Of a stretch of 46,714 bases of DNA, positions 35,952-45,786 are shown one piece after another. Below the pieces are notes generated by a model. That model saw only the letters and a program-made list of their open reading frames with translations, ran no database searches and was not told the origin of the DNA. Made by a program: the position numbers and the translations under genes. The DNA lies in NCBI GenBank assembly GCA_003094555.1, contig NATW01000129.1, positions 1 to 46,714 of the forward strand. Reading direction: 5' to 3'. Numbering within the stretch: the first letter of the stretch is position 1; the number at the start of each line of letters is the position of its first letter. This DNA comes from a gamma proteobacterium symbiont of Ctena orbiculata (GTDB taxonomy: Bacteria > Pseudomonadota > Gammaproteobacteria > Chromatiales > Chromatiaceae).

Positions 35952-37175
35952 TCAGCTTCTGAAGCGATAACCCTTTGGCACCACAACCACCCCCTTGGGT
36001 GAAACGGTAAAGTGGGCAGCATCGCTCTCCTGATCAAATCCGATACGCGCCCCTGGCGGGATCACCACACCCTTGTCGATGATACAGTTCTCCAACTGTG
36101 CTCCATCACCCACCTTTACACCATCGAAAAGGATTGAGTTGTGGATCACCGCTTCATCGCCGATCAGGGTCTTAGGAAACAGAATGGAGTGTTGCACGCT
36201 GCCACCGACGATGAGTACGCCATTGGCGACGATGGAGTTGATAAAGATTCCCTCGCTGCCGGAGACGCCCGGTACGGTCCTGGCTGGCGGATTTTGTCCA
36301 TGGTGGGTACGGATCGGCCATTCAGGTTGATACAGATCCAGTGACGGAACCGGGTCCAGTAACTCCATATTGGCATCGTAGTAACTGTCAATGGTGGCCA
36401 CGTCACGCCAATAGCGATCCTGACTGACGCGTCCTGCCTCGCCACCGAATTGATAGGCGTAGACGTCCCCATCGCCAACCATTCTTGGCAGGATGTCCTG
36501 GGTAAGATCATGGCTGGAACCGGCCAGATCATGATCCTCCTCCAACGCCTCGATCAACTTATCGATGGAGAAGAGATAGATCCCCATTGAAACCTGGGCG
36601 GTTGCAACATCGTCATCATCAACCTGATGCTGTACCTGCAGGGTCCCATAGGCGTTGACTCGACTGTTTTGGTCCATATCCAAAACCCCGGAAAGACCGA
36701 CCTCTGGGAAAGGGCGCTGCATGCATGCAACCGTAACACTGGCATTCTGCTGCATGTGAAAGGCGATCATGGGAGCATAATCCATGCGGTAGATATGGTC
36801 GCCAGGCAGGATCAGTACCCGCTCAGCCCCACTGCGCTTGAGCATGTAGAGATTCTGGTAGACCGCATCCGCGGTACCATCATACCAACCACTGCCCCTG
36901 CGCATTTGCGGTGGAACCGCGGTGATGTATTCCCCCAGTTCCGGATTGAAGAGCGACCATCCATCTCGCAAATGCTTTTGCAGGGAGTGGGATTTGTACT
37001 GGGTCAGTACCAGGATCCTGCGGAGTCCGGAGTGGAGACAGTTGACCAGGGAAAAATCGATAATCCTGTATTGACCGCCGAAGGGTACCGCGGCCTTGGT
37101 ACGTTCCAGCGTCAGTGGTTGCAGACGCGAACCCTGACCACCCGCAAGGATGACCGTCAATGTCTTATCTAGCAT
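35952..37175 (-). CDS. glgC: Glucose-1-phosphate adenylyltransferase
   Basis: GlgC makes ADP-glucose from ATP and glucose-1-phosphate, the committed step to glycogen. The N-terminal domain has ILAGGQGSRLQPLTLERTKAAVPFGG, GTADAVYQNL and LPGDHIYRMDY. The C-terminal left-handed beta-helix starts near residue 290. At 407 residues it has normal length for the bacterial enzyme. GGAG lies upstream of the ATG at 37175. No glgA or glgB lies next to it. It is convergent with acuI. Confidence 0.95.
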   Translation of the reverse strand: MLDKTLTVILAGGQGSRLQPLTLERTKAAVPFGGQYRIIDFSLVNCLHSGLRRILVLTQYKSHSLQKHLRDGWSLFNPELGEYITAVPPQMRRGSGWYDGTADAVYQNLYMLKRSGAERVLILPGDHIYRMDYAPMIAFHMQQNASVTVACMQRPFPEVGLSGVLDMDQNSRVNAYGTLQVQHQVDDDDVATAQVSMGIYLFSIDKLIEALEEDHDLAGSSHDLTQDILPRMVGDGDVYAYQFGGEAGRVSQDRYWRDVATIDSYYDANMELLDPVPSLDLYQPEWPIRTHHGQNPPARTVPGVSGSEGIFINSIVANGVLIVGGSVQHSILFPKTLIGDEAVIHNSILFDGVKVGDGAQLENCIIDKGVVIPPGARIGFDQESDAAHFTVSPKGVVVVPKGYRFRS

Positions 37176-37629
37176 CTTTTGCTCCGGTATATCTAAGACC
37201 CATCAACAGCCATCTGCCTATCGAGGGTTCCCAAATGAGATCTTGGTAGCTGAACAAGCAAGAAACAGTCCCACACAAGGATCTCCATTTCAATAACCAA
37301 TCCTGCGGCTCACAGCTCAAATACTGTTCCCACCCATCGATCATACGGCCGTTGGGCGCACTATTTTCACCCACCAATGACAGTGTCGACAGCATCGGTG
37401 CACTCTGATAGCGCATACCACCCCTCGGCAAATCACAACATCCACATATAACAAAGCCGCGCATCATCTCGGGTGAGCATTGATATCCCTGCGATATTTC
37501 CAGTCAATTCATGAACCTACCTATTTAAATGCCGCGAATAACCTGGTTGTATTAAAGCAAAATCCTAGAATCTGGCGCCTATTTTGCAGATGAGAGGGGA
37601 ATCATCCGATACAAAGACAGGGCAGATTC
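37176..37629. other. Gap between glgC and the ATP-grasp gene, no gene found
   Basis: 454 bases between divergent genes. A 100-codon minus-strand ORF (37165-37467) runs into glgC but has codon use unlike its neighbours and no good ribosome site. The right half (37500-37629) is AT-rich and probably holds the promoter of the ATP-grasp gene, but I see no convincing -35/-10 pair. Confidence 0.4.
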
Positions 37630-38787
37630 ATGATCACAAAAGGAACACAAGGGATTCATCAGGCAAAAGGTAGCGTGGTCCACCAGATTCCGGCCAGACC
37701 AACAAATCCTAGGGTCTTCAATCACGATATCATGTCATGCACCGCCGAGGGCGTAAAAGGCAACTACCTCTATTCCGGCAGAGTCCTTGGTGCCACCGAA
37801 CATGACGATATGATCCAACTTCACCCATTGTTGAAGAGCGAATGGGAAGAGATTACTGATCACTACTCGCGCATCGGTCTGAACCACAGCCACAATGTCA
37901 TCTGGGACATCGGCCTTGAACATATGCCTGTTCATGACAGCATCACCCCATCCCACTTTTTCTATGGTGACATGGAGCTTAAAAAGGGCGGTGATATAGG
38001 CTGGGCCAAAACCGTCGAGTTCATCAATTCCAAGAACAACTTCATGTCCCTGGCAGACGAGTTGGGAGTGCCTGTACCAAAGACAAGCTGTTTCAACAGT
38101 GTCGCAGAGATATCGGATGAGGAGCTCAGCACCTTCCCCTTCCCCTGTTATCTCAAAGCCGCCATCTCGGTTTCCGGCATCGGCATCTATCGATGCGAGG
38201 ATCGGGATGCCTTATCACTGGCGATGTCAAACTTTACCGCAGACACTCCTGTACAACTGCAACAGGAGGTCAAGACAGAGACCTTTCTCAATCTGCAGTA
38301 TCGGATAACCGATGGAGAATGCAGGAGACTGCTTGCCACGGAACAGATTCTCGAGGGTACGGCCCACCAGGGAAATTTCTATCCCACACCTTACGAACCC
38401 TGGGGAATTGTTGAGCCTATGGCCGAATGGATGGCAGAGCGCGGCTTCAAGGATATTCTTGCCTTCGATGTGGCGGTATTGCAACAGGGGCAGAAGAGCG
38501 AGTATCTCGCCATCGAGTGCAATCCTCGTTACAACGGCGCATCCTATCCCACCTTGATCGCGATGAAATGCGGCATCGATGAGTGGGAATCTTGTAACTT
38601 CTCAACCTGGCATCGCTCTCTCGATAGCTTGGATATTCGTGACCTCGAGTACAATCCGTCAACTGGAGAGGGTGTCGTTATTGTCAATTGGGGCACGATC
38701 CTGGTCGGCAAGGTCATGTTCATGATCGCAGGTAACCGGACAACACGTCAGCGAATCAAACTAGAGTTGCAGCAACGCCTCTGGTAG
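37630..38787 (+). CDS. ATP-grasp domain carboxylate-amine ligase-like protein, substrate unknown
   Basis: A 385-residue protein with an ATP-grasp fold. Visible are a pre-ATP-grasp domain (residues 1-135), the ATP-binding Lys in FPCYLKAAISVSGIGIY, the hinge-like VQLQQEV, and a metal-binding AIECNPRYNGASYP near residue 300, where E and N bind Mg. Such enzymes join a carboxylate to an amine using ATP. It lies 34 bases before an isoaspartyl peptidase, in the same direction, so the pair may handle an amide or isopeptide. Confidence 0.75.
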   Translation: MITKGTQGIHQAKGSVVHQIPARPTNPRVFNHDIMSCTAEGVKGNYLYSGRVLGATEHDDMIQLHPLLKSEWEEITDHYSRIGLNHSHNVIWDIGLEHMPVHDSITPSHFFYGDMELKKGGDIGWAKTVEFINSKNNFMSLADELGVPVPKTSCFNSVAEISDEELSTFPFPCYLKAAISVSGIGIYRCEDRDALSLAMSNFTADTPVQLQQEVKTETFLNLQYRITDGECRRLLATEQILEGTAHQGNFYPTPYEPWGIVEPMAEWMAERGFKDILAFDVAVLQQGQKSEYLAIECNPRYNGASYPTLIAMKCGIDEWESCNFSTWHRSLDSLDIRDLEYNPSTGEGVVIVNWGTILVGKVMFMIAGNRTTRQRIKLELQQRLW

Positions 38788-38821
38788 CTTTACAGCAGGA
38801 TCAACGCAAACACACAAAACA

Positions 38822-39757
38822 ATGCAAGAGACCTTCTCGCTGATGGTGCATGGCGGCGCCGGTGCCCTGGACAATGTCAAGGATAATAAAACAGCCCTAC
38901 GCTATCTGGAGAGCATCCGTACCGTTCTGGAACACGGCCGTGAGATACTCATTCGCGGTGGCAATGCCCTGGAAACGGTGGAGTCATGCGCATCACAGTT
39001 GGAGGACGACCCGGTTTTCAACGCCGGATGCGGTTCCGTTCTCAATGAAAACGGCAAGGTGGAGATGGATGCCGCTATCATGGATGGTCGCGACCTCTCC
39101 GCGGGTGCAGTCGCCGCGGTGAGCAATATCGCCAATCCAGTCCAATTGGCGCGTCTGGTGATGGCGGAGAGCGAACATGTGATGTTGATCAGCGAGGGCG
39201 CGATGAAGTTTGCCGCCCACTGCGGTATGCCCCTGACGCCGGATCACTATTTTTTCACGCCTGACCGGATTCAACAGCTGGAACAGGCGCGCCTGCAGCA
39301 CCGAATCATGCTCGACCATGATGACAGTAGTGAGGCCTCCGAAGAGCAGAAGTACGGCACCATTGGTGCCGTCGCCCGGGATCTGGAGGGGAATCTGGCC
39401 GCTGCCACATCCACCGGGGGCATAGTCAACAAACGCATGGGACGGGTGGGTGATTCACCGATCGTCGGGGCAGGTGTATTTGCCGATAATCAGACCTGTG
39501 CGGTATCAACGACCGGATTTGGTGAGGATTTCATGCGCACTGTCCTTGCAAAGACGGTCTCCGATGCCATGGAATTTCTCAACTGTGACGCCAAGGGAGC
39601 GGTTGAGTATGGCATCGAATATCTGCTACGCAAGGTCAAAGGCAGGGGTGGTATGATTGTCGTAGACCACCAGGGCAACTGTGGTGCCGATTTTACAACC
39701 AAAAAGATGATCCACGGCTGGATAGAAAAATCGGGCCAAAGCAATGCGAGTTTCTGA
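38822..39757 (+). CDS. Isoaspartyl peptidase/L-asparaginase (Ntn hydrolase)
   Basis: A 311-residue Ntn hydrolase that cleaves beta-aspartyl dipeptides and asparagine. It is made as a precursor that cuts itself before the nucleophile Thr180 in KYGTIGAV; the corresponding residue of E. coli IaaA is Thr179. Substrate-binding parts GRVGDSPIVGAGVFAD and STTGFGEDF are intact, as are the N-terminal VHGGAGAL and NAGCGSVLNENG. No signal peptide. It is encoded after the ATP-grasp ligase. Confidence 0.92.
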   Translation: MQETFSLMVHGGAGALDNVKDNKTALRYLESIRTVLEHGREILIRGGNALETVESCASQLEDDPVFNAGCGSVLNENGKVEMDAAIMDGRDLSAGAVAAVSNIANPVQLARLVMAESEHVMLISEGAMKFAAHCGMPLTPDHYFFTPDRIQQLEQARLQHRIMLDHDDSSEASEEQKYGTIGAVARDLEGNLAAATSTGGIVNKRMGRVGDSPIVGAGVFADNQTCAVSTTGFGEDFMRTVLAKTVSDAMEFLNCDAKGAVEYGIEYLLRKVKGRGGMIVVDHQGNCGADFTTKKMIHGWIEKSGQSNASF

Positions 39758-39844
39758 TCCTGAACCAAGACACCCTAGATCAGGACCTGGGCAAGCATCG
39801 ATCTGGATATTGGATCAACCCCTGGTCGTAGCCACAGAGATCGG

Positions 39845-40054
39845 TCAATGCTGCCGATATTTGGAATCCAACCAGCATTGAGGGAGTGATTCCCCGGAAG
39901 GGAATTTCATCTGATCCTTGGCAAACTTCTCCGCATCCTGCATCTCTTCTCCCGCATGGAAGCGGCCAATGATTTCAGGATGATTCGGATTAAAAAGGTC
40001 TGTCAGACTCAATACTTCAACCAGCTTTTCACTATTTTTCTGCATTAGAAACAT
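39845..40054 (-). CDS. Hypothetical small protein
   Basis: 69 residues; I do not recognise it. It contains LTDLFNPNHPEIIGRFHAGEEMQDAEKF and is predicted soluble. The start ATG at 40054 has a strong AAGGAGG 6 bases upstream, which supports a real gene. It lies about 190 bases downstream of prfC on the same strand. Confidence 0.6.
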   Translation of the reverse strand: MFLMQKNSEKLVEVLSLTDLFNPNHPEIIGRFHAGEEMQDAEKFAKDQMKFPSGESLPQCWLDSKYRQH

Positions 40055-40166
40055 CAACTACCTCCTTCTCACCCAGGGCAGTGGAGATCAAACCTAACAT
40101 TTAAAGAGCCTCCATCATCTTCAAGGCTTCTATAGTAATTATGGATTAGCAATGGCGATTTTCAAC

Positions 40167-40190
40167 GCGCTATGAGTAGGGAGTTAGCGC
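40167..40190 (-). other. Hairpin downstream of prfC
   Basis: GCGCTA and TAGCGC form a 6-bp stem with a 12-base loop about 50 bases after the prfC stop. No U-run follows, so a terminator role is only possible. Confidence 0.3.
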
Positions 40191-40241
40191 TCCATGCTTT
40201 CCCGACCCTGTGATCGTGAGTAACCTCGATTGGTGAGGATT

Positions 40242-41822
40242 CTATAGTTCCCGTGTGGCTAGAAATTCGATATCGGGCCAACGCTCCATGGCCAGGTCGA
40301 GATTCACCCGGGTGGGTGCCAGGTAGACGAGTTGATCATCCCCATCCAAAGCCAGGTTGTCATGGGCCTTATCCTTGAAACGCTCCAGCATTTTTTCATC
40401 CTGGCAGGCTATCCAACGGGTGGTGACCACATTCACCGGCTCGACGATTGCCTCGACCTTATATTCATGTTTCAGTCGCGCCACCGCCACATCGAACTGC
40501 AGCACACCCACCGCACCCAGAATCAGATCGTTGTTTTTCAATGGCCTGAAGACCTGGGTGGCGCCCTCTTCGCACAGCTGCAACACCCCTTTCAACAGCG
40601 CCTTCTGCTTGAGCGGATCTTTCAATACCACGCGGCGGAACAGCTCCGGGGCAAAATAGGGGATGCCCTCATATTTCAGCGCTTCACCTTCAGTGAAGGT
40701 GTCACCGATCTGGATGGTGCCATGATTATGCAGACCGATGATATCTCCCGGCCAAGCCTCCTCCACATGGCGACGTTCATCGGCCTGGAAGGTAATGGCA
40801 TTACTGATCTGCACGGTTTTGCCGATACGGACTTGTCGCATCTTCATGCCTTTGCGATAACTCCCTGAACAGACACGCAAAAAGGCAACACGATCCCGGT
40901 GTTGCGGATCCATGTTGGCCTGGATCTTAAAGATAAAGCCGCTGAACTTTGACTCGGACGGCTCTACCAGGCGCTGTTGGGTAGTGCGGGACAGGGGTCC
41001 CGGGGCATACTCGACGAAGGCATCCAACAGCTCTTTGACACCGAAGTTATTGATTGCCGAGCCGAAAAACACCGGCGTCAATTCACCCCGGGCATAGGCC
41101 TCCAGATCCAGTTCATGACTGGCGCCACGCACCAGTTCGATCTCCTCACGCAGCTCCCCGGCCTGGCTGCCGATCAGCTCATCCAGCTTGGGATTGTCGA
41201 TCCCCTCGATGATCTCACCCACCTGGATCTTGCCGCCGTGGGTGGCGCTGAAGAGATGGGTGGTATCGCTACGCAGATCGTAAACCCCCTTCAGACGCTT
41301 ACCCATGCCGATCGGCCAGGATACAGGAGAGCACTTGATCTTCAGCACCTCCTCGATCTCATCCAGTATCTCCAGGGGATCCCGCCCCTCCCGGTCGAGT
41401 TTATTGACAAAGGTGAGAATCGGGGTATCACGCAGACGGCATACATCCATTAATTTAATCGTCCGCGCTTCGACGCCTTTCGCCACATCGATGACCATCA
41501 ACGCGGAATCCACCGCCGTCAGGGTACGGTAGGTATCCTCCGAAAAATCCTCATGGCCGGGGGTGTCGAGCAGATTGACGATCTCATCCCGGTAGGGAAA
41601 CTGCATCACCGACGAGGTGACCGAGATACCACGCTCCTTCTCCATCTCCATCCAGTCCGAGGTGGCATGCCTTGCCGCTTTGCGCCCTTTTACGGTGCCC
41701 GCCATCTGGATCGCCCCCCCATACAGGAGCAGCTTCTCCGTCAAGGTGGTTTTACCCGCATCCGGGTGGGAGATGATGGCGAAAGTACGTCGCCGGCTGA
41801 GTTGTTCAAGCAGTTCGGACAT
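40242..41822 (-). CDS. prfC: Peptide chain release factor 3
   Basis: RF3 is a GTPase that recycles RF1/RF2 from the ribosome after termination. The 526 residues match E. coli RF3 (529). The G-domain shows [33 protein letters not shown] and the NKLD motif; EF-Tu-like domains follow. The -10-like TATAAT at 41855-41860 lies upstream. Confidence 0.97.
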   Translation of the reverse strand: MSELLEQLSRRRTFAIISHPDAGKTTLTEKLLLYGGAIQMAGTVKGRKAARHATSDWMEMEKERGISVTSSVMQFPYRDEIVNLLDTPGHEDFSEDTYRTLTAVDSALMVIDVAKGVEARTIKLMDVCRLRDTPILTFVNKLDREGRDPLEILDEIEEVLKIKCSPVSWPIGMGKRLKGVYDLRSDTTHLFSATHGGKIQVGEIIEGIDNPKLDELIGSQAGELREEIELVRGASHELDLEAYARGELTPVFFGSAINNFGVKELLDAFVEYAPGPLSRTTQQRLVEPSESKFSGFIFKIQANMDPQHRDRVAFLRVCSGSYRKGMKMRQVRIGKTVQISNAITFQADERRHVEEAWPGDIIGLHNHGTIQIGDTFTEGEALKYEGIPYFAPELFRRVVLKDPLKQKALLKGVLQLCEEGATQVFRPLKNNDLILGAVGVLQFDVAVARLKHEYKVEAIVEPVNVVTTRWIACQDEKMLERFKDKAHDNLALDGDDQLVYLAPTRVNLDLAMERWPDIEFLATREL

Positions 41823-42045
41823 TGAAGCCTAGTTTCACCGTTAAAAAGCCGCGGATTATACCCCATTCATGGCCAGGGGAGTGACTTACTGAGCCTGAGG
41901 CCCCACTCATAGGGTTTAGAATGGAGATGAACCATATCCGGATAGTGATTAGACGCGCGGCGGGAAGCTAATTCCGAAAGCTTAGGTATTGTTGGTGGCT
42001 ATCAAGCCATAGCTTGGTTTGTTGCTTATAATGGAGGCAGGTGAA

Positions 42046-42057
42046 ATGAATTGGTAA
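42046..42057 (+). CDS. Three-codon leader ORF (Met-Asn-Trp)
   Basis: ATG AAT TGG TAA begins 8 bases after a strong GGAGG (42033-42037) and stops 4 bases before the ATG of the next gene. The next ATG has no ribosome site at normal distance, so ribosomes may first translate this minimal ORF and then reinitiate. A -10-like TATAAT lies at 42027-42032. This could also be chance. Confidence 0.3.
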   Translation: MNW

Positions 42058-42061
42058 CACT

Positions 42062-42763
42062 ATGGATCTCTCCGTCGGCATGCTATCTGGACTCGGCAAT
42101 ACCGCATCTGCGGCAGATCGAACTTCAGTCGGCGCCAAGGCCTCTAGCAGCGAGACAAGCCCGTCTGGCGGGGCCTATGCAGACTCTGCCGCCACTCCGG
42201 CTACCCGTGAAAGCACCACGCAACGACCGGTTCGTGAGAGCACAGAGAGCAGCCAATTAACCCAGGAAGAAAAGGCTGAAGTCAGGGAGTTGCAGAAGAG
42301 GGACCGGGAGGTCCGGGCCCATGAGGCCGCCCATCGGGCCGCCGCGGGCGGTTTGGCTTCCGGTGGCAGCTACACCTATACAAGAGGCCCCGACGGCCGT
42401 AACTACGCTGTGGGCGGAGAGGTTTCGATCCGCATGCCCTCAACCAACAGCCCGGAACAGCGGGTCAGGCAGGCCGAAACAGTCCGCCGCGCAGCCCTGG
42501 CTCCGGCTGACCCGTCTCCCCAGGATCGTCAGGTCGCGGCACAGGCTTCGGCAATGGCAGCACAGGCAAGAAGTGAAGTTCAAGCCGCGCAACGTCAGCA
42601 ACTTGCGGAAAACCAAAGTAAGGCCGCTGGCGGTAGCAGTGATGGGGAACCGGCAAGGGATCAAGTCGCCCCGCTTGAGCAGCGGGCCATTGCATCCTTT
42701 AAAGCCGTTGGCAGTATGGCCAGCCTGCACAGCAATCCCACTGCTATCGATGAGATGATATAA
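42062..42763 (+). CDS. SprA-related putative metalloprotease (HEXXH)
   Basis: 233 residues. The N-terminal 65 are low-complexity, rich in Ser, Ala and Thr. The core reads LQKRDREVRAHEAAHRAAAGG: the HEAAH (87-91) is a zinc-protease-type HEXXH, and GSYTYTRGPDGRNYAVGGEVSI follows. The combination matches the SprA-related (PF12118-like) family. An Ala/Gln-rich helix occupies about residues 140-190. No signal peptide or transmembrane segment is visible. Substrate and activity are unknown. Confidence 0.75.
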   Translation: MDLSVGMLSGLGNTASAADRTSVGAKASSSETSPSGGAYADSAATPATRESTTQRPVRESTESSQLTQEEKAEVRELQKRDREVRAHEAAHRAAAGGLASGGSYTYTRGPDGRNYAVGGEVSIRMPSTNSPEQRVRQAETVRRAALAPADPSPQDRQVAAQASAMAAQARSEVQAAQRQQLAENQSKAAGGSSDGEPARDQVAPLEQRAIASFKAVGSMASLHSNPTAIDEMI

Positions 42764-42810
42764 GCCGCTGCTGTTTCCAGTCCCCTATCGGGCCTGCCCC
42801 TGGTCTGACC

Positions 42811-43278
42811 CTACAACTCCAGTGACATCAGCAGTGCATCCTCCCGGGATTGATTCTGGTCCGGATAGTAGCCACGTCGCTGCCCTATCTCCACAAAACC
42901 CAATTTTTCATACAACCCAATTGCAGCGATGTTACCGGCCCTGACCTCCAGATAGACTGTCTCGGCGCCATGTTGACGGGCTATTTTCAACAGGCGTCGG
43001 ATCAACTTCACGCCTAACCCCTTGCCTTGCCACTGGGGATCGATACAGATGTTGAGAATATGTGACTCATCGATCACCACGGACATCACAGCATAACCGA
43101 TCACCTGTTGATCGAGGGTCAGCACCCAGCAGCAGTAGCCGACACGCAGGCAGTCATGAAAGATCCCCAGAGTCCAGGGGAAGGGGTAGGCCGACTCCTC
43201 GATCGTCAGGACCTGGGGGAGATCCTCTGTCTGCATGGGCCGGATGCCTAGCAGTGGATCCAGTAGCTGGGCACTCAC
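42811..43278 (-). CDS. rimI: Ribosomal protein S18 alanine N-acetyltransferase
   Basis: A GNAT enzyme of 155 residues that acetylates the N-terminal alanine of S18 in E. coli. The motifs are IEESAYPFPW, CIDPQWQGKGLGVKLI with the acetyl-CoA loop, and VYLEVRAGNIAAIGLYEKLGF. Its GTG start overlaps the udg stop (GTGA), so the two are coupled. Confidence 0.92.
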   Translation of the reverse strand: MSAQLLDPLLGIRPMQTEDLPQVLTIEESAYPFPWTLGIFHDCLRVGYCCWVLTLDQQVIGYAVMSVVIDESHILNICIDPQWQGKGLGVKLIRRLLKIARQHGAETVYLEVRAGNIAAIGLYEKLGFVEIGQRRGYYPDQNQSREDALLMSLEL

Positions 43279-44039
43279 ACTGAATTTTTCCGTAATACGG
43301 AAAGCGCCAGTTGCAGATCCTGCCAGGCCTTGCCTTTCTGTTCCGGGGATCTCAATAGATAGGCGGGATGGTAGGTCACAACCAATGGAATAGCCGCTTG
43401 TCCAAAGCTGTGAATCCGCCCCCGCAGCTTACCCACGGCAATATCGGACTTGAGCAGATTTTGTGCCGCAATGCGTCCTACAGCGAGTATCACTTTCGGC
43501 CTTATCAGTTCAATCTGTCTTAACAGATGGGGTTCGCAGTGGAGGGCCTCCTCGGGCCTAGGATCACGGTTGTCGGGGGGCCTGCATTTGACAATGTTGG
43601 CGATGAAGACCGCTTCACGTTTGTAGCCCATCGCCAACAGCATCCCATTCAGCAGCTGACCGGCTCGACCGACGAAGGGTTCACCCTGCCGATCCTCGTC
43701 GGCACCGGGGGCTTCACCGATCACCAGCAGGTCTGCCTGGGGATCGCCGACACCGAATACAGTTTGTCTACAACCGGCACGCAGCCCGCACGCCTTGCAT
43801 CCCTTGACACTTTGCTGCAGTGCCTGCCAATCGGGTTGCTCGTTTGCCGTCACGTCCCTGACGTGTTCAGTCTCTTCTATGCGGTCGGTTTGAAGCATTT
43901 CCGTTGCAGGAGCGGCCAGCTGGGACTCGTCCCCCGCATTCGGGATGTCATCTACCTGCCCGACCTCGACGCTCACCCGGCGTTGCCATAGGGTGAGACC
44001 CATCGCTTTCAGATATCGATTGCGGCGCGGCTCAAGCAT
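43275..44039 (-). CDS. Uracil-DNA glycosylase, family 4/5 type
   Basis: A 254-residue iron-sulfur uracil-DNA glycosylase. After a variable N-terminus of about 80 residues comes CKACGLRAG, then [20 protein letters not shown] (active site) and VKCRPP to LHCEPHL. The four cysteines (CKAC, VKC, LHC) have the spacing of the [4Fe-4S] ligands of the family (16 residues between the last two). HPAYLLR is also typical. I chose the ATG at 44039, four bases after the leuA stop. Confidence 0.93.
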   Translation of the reverse strand: MLEPRRNRYLKAMGLTLWQRRVSVEVGQVDDIPNAGDESQLAAPATEMLQTDRIEETEHVRDVTANEQPDWQALQQSVKGCKACGLRAGCRQTVFGVGDPQADLLVIGEAPGADEDRQGEPFVGRAGQLLNGMLLAMGYKREAVFIANIVKCRPPDNRDPRPEEALHCEPHLLRQIELIRPKVILAVGRIAAQNLLKSDIAVGKLRGRIHSFGQAAIPLVVTYHPAYLLRSPEQKGKAWQDLQLALSVLRKNSV

Positions 44040-44043
44040 CCCG

Positions 44044-45594
44044 CTACACATCCCCGGTTTGCGGATGGGCCTTCTCCACCGGTTCCAGTATCTTGTTCAC
44101 CGCATTGATATAGGCCTTAGCCGATGCAATGACAATATCGGTATCGGCGCCCTGGCCATTGGCGATTCTTCCGCCCTTTTCCAGTCTTACCGTCACCTCT
44201 CCCTGGGCATCGGTGCCGCTGGTAATGTTGTTTACCGAATAGAGCTGGAGCTCCGTACCACTATTGACGATGCTTTCGATGGCTTTGAAGGCCGCATCCA
44301 CGGGACCACTGCCCGAGGCGGCTCCAGGCTCTTCATCGCTATCGACGCTGAGGGTCAGCTCTGCATGGGGAATTTCGCCGGTTTCGGAACAGACCTTGAG
44401 GGCAATGAGTTTGACCCGTTCGTTGAATGATTCGGTCTTGGTATCGGTCACCAATGCCTGCAGATCCTCGTCGAAGATCTCATGCTTTTTGTCTGCCAGC
44501 TCCTTGAAGCGGGAAAAGGCGGCATTCAGCTCCTCTTCCGACTCAAAACTGATACCCAGGCTCTCCAACCGGGTGCGAAACGCATTGCGTCCGGAGTGTT
44601 TGCCCAGCACCATGCGGTTCTGGCTCCAACCCACATCCTCGGCGCGCATGATTTCGTAGGTCTCCCTCGATTTCAGTACCCCATCCTGATGAATGCCTGA
44701 CTCATGGGCAAAGGCGTTTGCGCCAACAATCGCCTTGTTTGGCTGTACCGGAAAACCGGTAATATTGGAAACCAGTTTGGAACAGGCAACGATCTGAGTG
44801 GTATCGAGCATGGTCTGGCAAGAGAAGATATCGGGCCGCGTACGCGCTGCCATAACCACCTCTTCCAGGGATGCGTTGCCGGCCCTCTCTCCAAGGCCGT
44901 TGATCGTACACTCGACCTGGCGCGCACCATTGCTGACAGCCGACAGTGAATTCGCCACAGCCAAACCTAAATCGTTATGGCAGTGGACAGAGAATATCGC
45001 CTTGTCAGCGTTCGGGATCCGTTCACGCATACGCAGTATCAGCTCGCCGAACTGGTGAGGCATGGCATAACCCACCGTGTCGGGAACATTCAGGGTGGAG
45101 GCGCCCGCATCGATCACCGCCTCGAAGATTCGACATAGAAAATCGATTTCGGAACGACCCGCATCTTCGGCGGAAAACTCCACGTTGTCGGTATACCTTC
45201 TGGCACGTTTGACCGCATGCACTGCCTGCTCGATGACCTGTTCCGGGGTCATACGGAGTTTATGCTGCATATGAATCGGCGAGGTCGCGATAAAGGTGTG
45301 GATGCGCGCCGAATTGGCTGACTTCAATGCCTCGCCCGCACGGTCGATGTCCTTGTCCAGGGCACGGGCCAAGCCACAAACCGTAGAATCCTTTACCACA
45401 TTGGCCACTGCAGACACGGCCTCGAAGTCACCCTGGCTTGCAATCGGGAATCCCGCTTCTATGACGTCGACCCGCAGTTTTTCCAAGGCCTTGCCTATGC
45501 GGACCTTTTCATCTTTTGTCATGGATGCACCAGGACTTTGCTCGCCATCGCGCAAAGTGGTGTCGAAAATGATCAATCGATCAGCTTGGCTCAT
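44044..45594 (-). CDS. leuA: 2-isopropylmalate synthase
   Basis: LeuA condenses acetyl-CoA and 2-oxoisovalerate, the first step to leucine. At 516 residues it is of the usual long form with the C-terminal leucine-binding domain. Signatures are [16 protein letters not shown] near the start, [12 protein letters not shown], and [16 protein letters not shown] sigma-70 promoter lies at 45668-45696; I see no leucine-rich leader peptide. udg and rimI follow. Confidence 0.97.
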   Translation of the reverse strand: MSQADRLIIFDTTLRDGEQSPGASMTKDEKVRIGKALEKLRVDVIEAGFPIASQGDFEAVSAVANVVKDSTVCGLARALDKDIDRAGEALKSANSARIHTFIATSPIHMQHKLRMTPEQVIEQAVHAVKRARRYTDNVEFSAEDAGRSEIDFLCRIFEAVIDAGASTLNVPDTVGYAMPHQFGELILRMRERIPNADKAIFSVHCHNDLGLAVANSLSAVSNGARQVECTINGLGERAGNASLEEVVMAARTRPDIFSCQTMLDTTQIVACSKLVSNITGFPVQPNKAIVGANAFAHESGIHQDGVLKSRETYEIMRAEDVGWSQNRMVLGKHSGRNAFRTRLESLGISFESEEELNAAFSRFKELADKKHEIFDEDLQALVTDTKTESFNERVKLIALKVCSETGEIPHAELTLSVDSDEEPGAASGSGPVDAAFKAIESIVNSGTELQLYSVNNITSGTDAQGEVTVRLEKGGRIANGQGADTDIVIASAKAYINAVNKILEPVEKAHPQTGDV

Positions 45595-45667
45595 ACTCCG
45601 CTCCAGCGGGATTCAGCGCGGTGGCGATTAGCGACCGACTATCCAGCTATTTTCAAGTTAACAATCG

Positions 45668-45696
45668 AATATAACCCACCCCCTGGGGAATGCCAA
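45668..45696 (-). promoter_or_regulatory. Sigma-70-type promoter of leuA
   Basis: The minus strand has TTGGCA (45691-45696), a 17-base spacer, then TATATT (45668-45673). Predicted start near 45661, a leader of about 67 bases. Confidence 0.65.
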
Positions 45697-45786
45697 TCAT
45701 CCATATCCCATCTCTCAATCAGGGTTATGAATCCGCACAGATCGGTCTCGGGGCCTAAGCCCAGATACCCTTATCAGCCAGGCTAA

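Noticed and set aside
37165-37467. 100-codon minus-strand ORF overlapping the glgC start
   Set aside because: Codon use is unlike the neighbours, with many TTG and TGT codons. The ribosome site is weak, glgC has its own GGAG inside it, and no family was recognised. Translational coupling to glgC cannot be excluded.
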